NCBI GenBank assembly: GCA_037389465.1
Contig: JAZARR010000201.1
Location: 248,001 to 312,000 of the forward strand
Origin: Baylisascaris procyonis
Taxonomy: Eukaryota > Nematoda > Chromadorea > Rhabditida > Ascarididae
DNA length: 64,000 nt
Reading direction: 5' to 3'
The number at the start of each line of letters is the position of its first letter. The stretch's first letter is position 1. The notes beneath the pieces are model-generated. The model was not told the origin of the DNA. It saw only the letters and a list, made by a program, of their open reading frames with translations, and searched no databases. Shown here in pieces: positions 61,051 through 64,000 of the stretch. The translations under genes and the position numbers were made by a program.

Positions 61051-63036
61051 TTAGTTGTTTTCTCCCTTCTCTCTTACCTTTTTCTGTGGGTAGGAAGGAG
61101 AACGATTTGAGTAATTTTTTTCTTACACTCTCAAAAAGTAGTAATTTATTCAAATTAGGCATCCTGTAGGATAATCATATTCATCGGTGGGCGGGGGGGG
61201 GGGGCGTGGTGGCAGTAAACTGACGACATTATTGTCGTGATTCATACTATCGTATGATAGACCATAGTATTTTCTCTCTACAAGATTTTTTCGCTTTAAT
61301 GTCGTTTTTTTTTTGGTTTCTTCGTTATAACCTTCATGAAGTAAGGCATTTAAGTTGATTATTTTCCCAACCTTTTCTTTATTTCCATAATTTTTTTCTT
61401 AAATTTTTATCTTATTTCGTTCAATTTATTTTCAAAAGCTTTTGCTCCTATTCATTGTGGCATTTTCGGCAACAACGTCATTCTAATCACAAAATAGAGA
61501 CGCATCGCTAATAGCATTTGCCTAGTGTATCCATTAGGGAGAAGCCATTTAATGAATGCACAAATTTCCGAATTTCGAACTTCTCTCTTCTTTTCAGACG
61601 GTTTTTTTTTTCTTCCAGCCTCTATATCCAAATCGTATTCATTTATTCACCTACCTTATGTTTTTAATGCAGTTCGTGTTTCCTATCTTTATGCATCGCA
61701 CTGTCGAAAAAAAATTTTTCTTTTCAAATCGTTATTTTAGGTTTTCAAATGATTTCGGAGTGCAAAAATTACAATAAAACCTTACTGATATATAAATAAG
61801 GGTATTAATAATTGATATTACTGCCTGTTGCACTAGATGTTGCATTACGGTTGCAGGGAAATATATTTTCTTTACGAAGAAGACTCCAAAAACCAAATTT
61901 TTCAAGTAAGCACCACTTTCACTATTGATGGCATTATAAATTCAATGACGAAATGCCATTTAGAAGCTAGTGAACCAACATTTATTTATTTGGATTGAAT
62001 GAGCAAGTTATTCACTACTAATTTGCATATCATGTTTTTTATAGTACTTAGAAGAAGGAATGATATGTTATTGCAGTGAAACCTTCTGTAGAGCAGAACG
62101 ATACAAATAATATAGTTGAAGTACGATAAAAATATTGCAAAGATTTTTAAGCATATTTGAATATATTAGTTTTTGTGGGTTCCTATTTGAATTCTCCATA
62201 TAGTTTTTCGTTCATAAATACTTGCTGATGTTGTACTACTTCTCTAATATCCATACCATTTTCGTTTCATTTGCACTAATAATCTTTGTCTGTTTTGAGA
62301 ATATATCATTTTTCAATTGCTGCCGAGATGCTAACGTCATTATGTGGCACTAACGAAGAGGAAGGATGTTCTTTGAGCGAGTGAATATACCGCCCTCTAT
62401 CGACGAGAAATTAAGATTGATGCGTTCGCCGAGAAGATTGCTAAACAATGCCGCTTATTGGCAGTCGTTTGTGCATTTCTTTCATCAGTCGTTCTCTCAT
62501 TGTGTCACTAAAAATATTGTCTCTCATTTTGCTCACTAAGGAATTCCCAATGACATAGTTGCCAGATACGAAAAATGTTTCTCAAAAATCTATGCAATGC
62601 GATGATGAAATTTCGTCTCTAATATAGCAATGCTGTGGAATATGCATTGGTTCTGCAAATGAAAATTGACCATTTTCGCCGGAACTTAATCAGAGTAATC
62701 AAAATTGATTTATATGCGCACAGAAATAGAGAAAATTACTAATCACAATTGAAATGCTTTAAAGGCCTATAGGAATTTACCGACTTTCAATGGAAATCTG
62801 TTTACCTGTAAGTACGGCAGTCTTTTGAGCACAATGAAACTCTTTTCGATGCCAATCGAGCAGGTTGAAGATTACAACAGTTAAGATCACCATACAACGG
62901 ATTCATCATTGCCTTCTTAACTCTACTGGTTCAAGAAATAAAATCGATAGATACACATACATATAGGTGCAAAAATCCGCAGGAAGTGTTTCTATGATTT
63001 TGCTGATGAAAGCGCATAGACTCATTTCATTTGCAG
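61051..63036. other. No well-supported gene
   Basis: A G-run at about 61190-61204. Two short plus-strand frames look protein-like: 62366-62539 (57 codons, FFERVNIPPSIDEKLRLMRS) and 62752-62886 (NALKAYRNLPTFNGNLFTCK). Both are within chance length and unpaired. Confidence 0.3.
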
Positions 63037-63562
63037 CAACAAACGAAGAACATACCTAAGACACTTTCCGAGGTTTGCGAAATACCTGGGAAGGTGTTTT
63101 GGCTATGTCATGTACCCAGACCTTTGTGATATGTAAGGGGCAACCGAAATCCGTACTATATTAATATGCATTGCAGTAAACGGAAATAGATTCGGGCAAT
63201 TATCGACAGCTGAAATGGGTAGGCGGACAATTGCTTAAGTCAATAGATTTCACGTAATGAACTATTTTATTTCCTTTACATGCACCGTCATAATAGCAAC
63301 CGGCTAGCGAATTGAAGCAAGCGGAGAGAGCCAAACACTTTTTCAACGAAGTGCTGCTAACTTCTAAAAATTTTGTCTCTCAAGTTTTAATAGTGGCACC
63401 TGTTCGATTGCTATAGCGCAAACGAAGAGAGTCGAATTTTTTCTCGAACATTTGCCAACACTTCAGTGTTTCAGCTGCGGCGCCTCAACCTCGCTCGAAA
63501 TATTTTCGGAGAAGGAAGAACCGAATTTCCTAATTTCCGTTGTTTGGATTTCAAGGAGATAG
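63037..63562 (+). CDS. Two candidate exons of an unrecognised gene near the window end
   Basis: Exon 63037-63132 follows TTTCATTTGCAG and ends in phase 2 at ATAT/GTAAGG: NKRRTYLRHFPRFAKYLGRC, FGYVMYPDLCD. Exon 63394-63562 follows GTTTTAATAG: GTCSIAIAQTKRVEFFLEHL, CFSCGASTSLEIFSEKEEPN to TAG. Phases agree. A second frame of the latter exon is also open and contains a leucine-rich-repeat-like stretch (VFQLRRLNLARNIFG), so the reading frame is not certain. Confidence 0.25.
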
Positions 63563-64000
63563 GCTCAGCGTAATTGTGGACTTTTTCGTTCTTTCTATGA
63601 TCATTGTACATTTGCTTGATATTTTCATCTCATAGATCGCCTGAAGTTGTGGCAATAAAATTAAAGATACAAAAGGTATAGTAAGCAATACCCTTAGTTT
63701 TCTATTCCTTCCGTTGGTTGCATTTCTGTCCCTTTCACCTGTGTTAGGGATTGTTGAAAAAGCTAAAAAAAATTAGTGCGACATTTTTTTCGCAACCAGT
63801 TGGGCGTGACCGGCGAACAAATTCTCGAGTTGGGCTTTGCACAATGGACTGTTTCGCAGAAAATCGAATCATTTTATATCTTAGCTGGGTCAAGGTATGG
63901 TTCTTAAAATTTCCTTAACCCAGGACCCTCGCCACGAACTAGAGGTATAGTGTTAGCGTTATTACTGAGGGAAGGAGGAAGATTTGGCCAGTCGCGCCTA
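63563..64000. other. No gene seen
   Basis: The last 440 bases, more GC-rich after 63780, hold no supported feature. Confidence 0.45.

Noticed and set aside
63394..63572. Leucine-rich-repeat-like reading (VFQLRRLNLARNIFG)
   Set aside because: Only one repeat unit, and the alternative frame joins in phase to the preceding exon; not enough to call an LRR protein.

Overview
The window is about 64 kb of AT-rich animal DNA, not bacterial. There are no operons or ribosome binding sites. The one certain protein-coding gene is split by long introns, intron ends are of the T-rich plus CAG/TAG kind typical of nematodes, and there are at least seven long (AT)n microsatellites. The histone H2B fragment and the splice signals fit a nematode with long introns, perhaps a strongylid. 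That placement is inference from style, not from a marker gene.

Two things are recognised with confidence. (1) A complete four-exon gene on the minus strand (15090 to 6915) encodes a 203-residue calcyphosine-like EF-hand protein (CAPSL family). All exon phases agree, and its last intron has a GC donor. (2) A frameshifted, truncated histone H2B relic lies on the plus strand at 31013-31193.

The rest is gene-poor. I found several groups of candidate exons where open frames meet good acceptors and donors with agreeing phase: plus strand 1.7-5.1 kb, 26.5-27.2 kb, 34.4-34.6 kb, 54.7-55.6 kb, 57.4-58.4 kb and 63.0-63.6 kb; minus strand 34.1-33.0 kb, 41.1-40.7 kb, 51.5-50.8 kb and 61.0-60.7 kb. None resembles a family I can name, so they are low-to-moderate confidence models. 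An isolated 168-codon open frame at 15196-15699 is longer than chance easily allows. Random open frames of 60-120 codons are expected by the dozen at this base composition, so most single open frames were left out.

Non-coding structure includes the (AT)n arrays, an AAAT/TTTA hairpin at 21.0 kb, a palindromic MITE-like element at 39.9-40.0 kb, a dense GATA-site cluster at 20.0-20.2 kb, a tandem CRE-like pair at 6.34 kb, G-rich tracts, and a more GC-rich, repeat-like block at about 21.8-24.0 kb. No rRNA, tRNA or CRISPR was seen. No convincing complete transposon was found.
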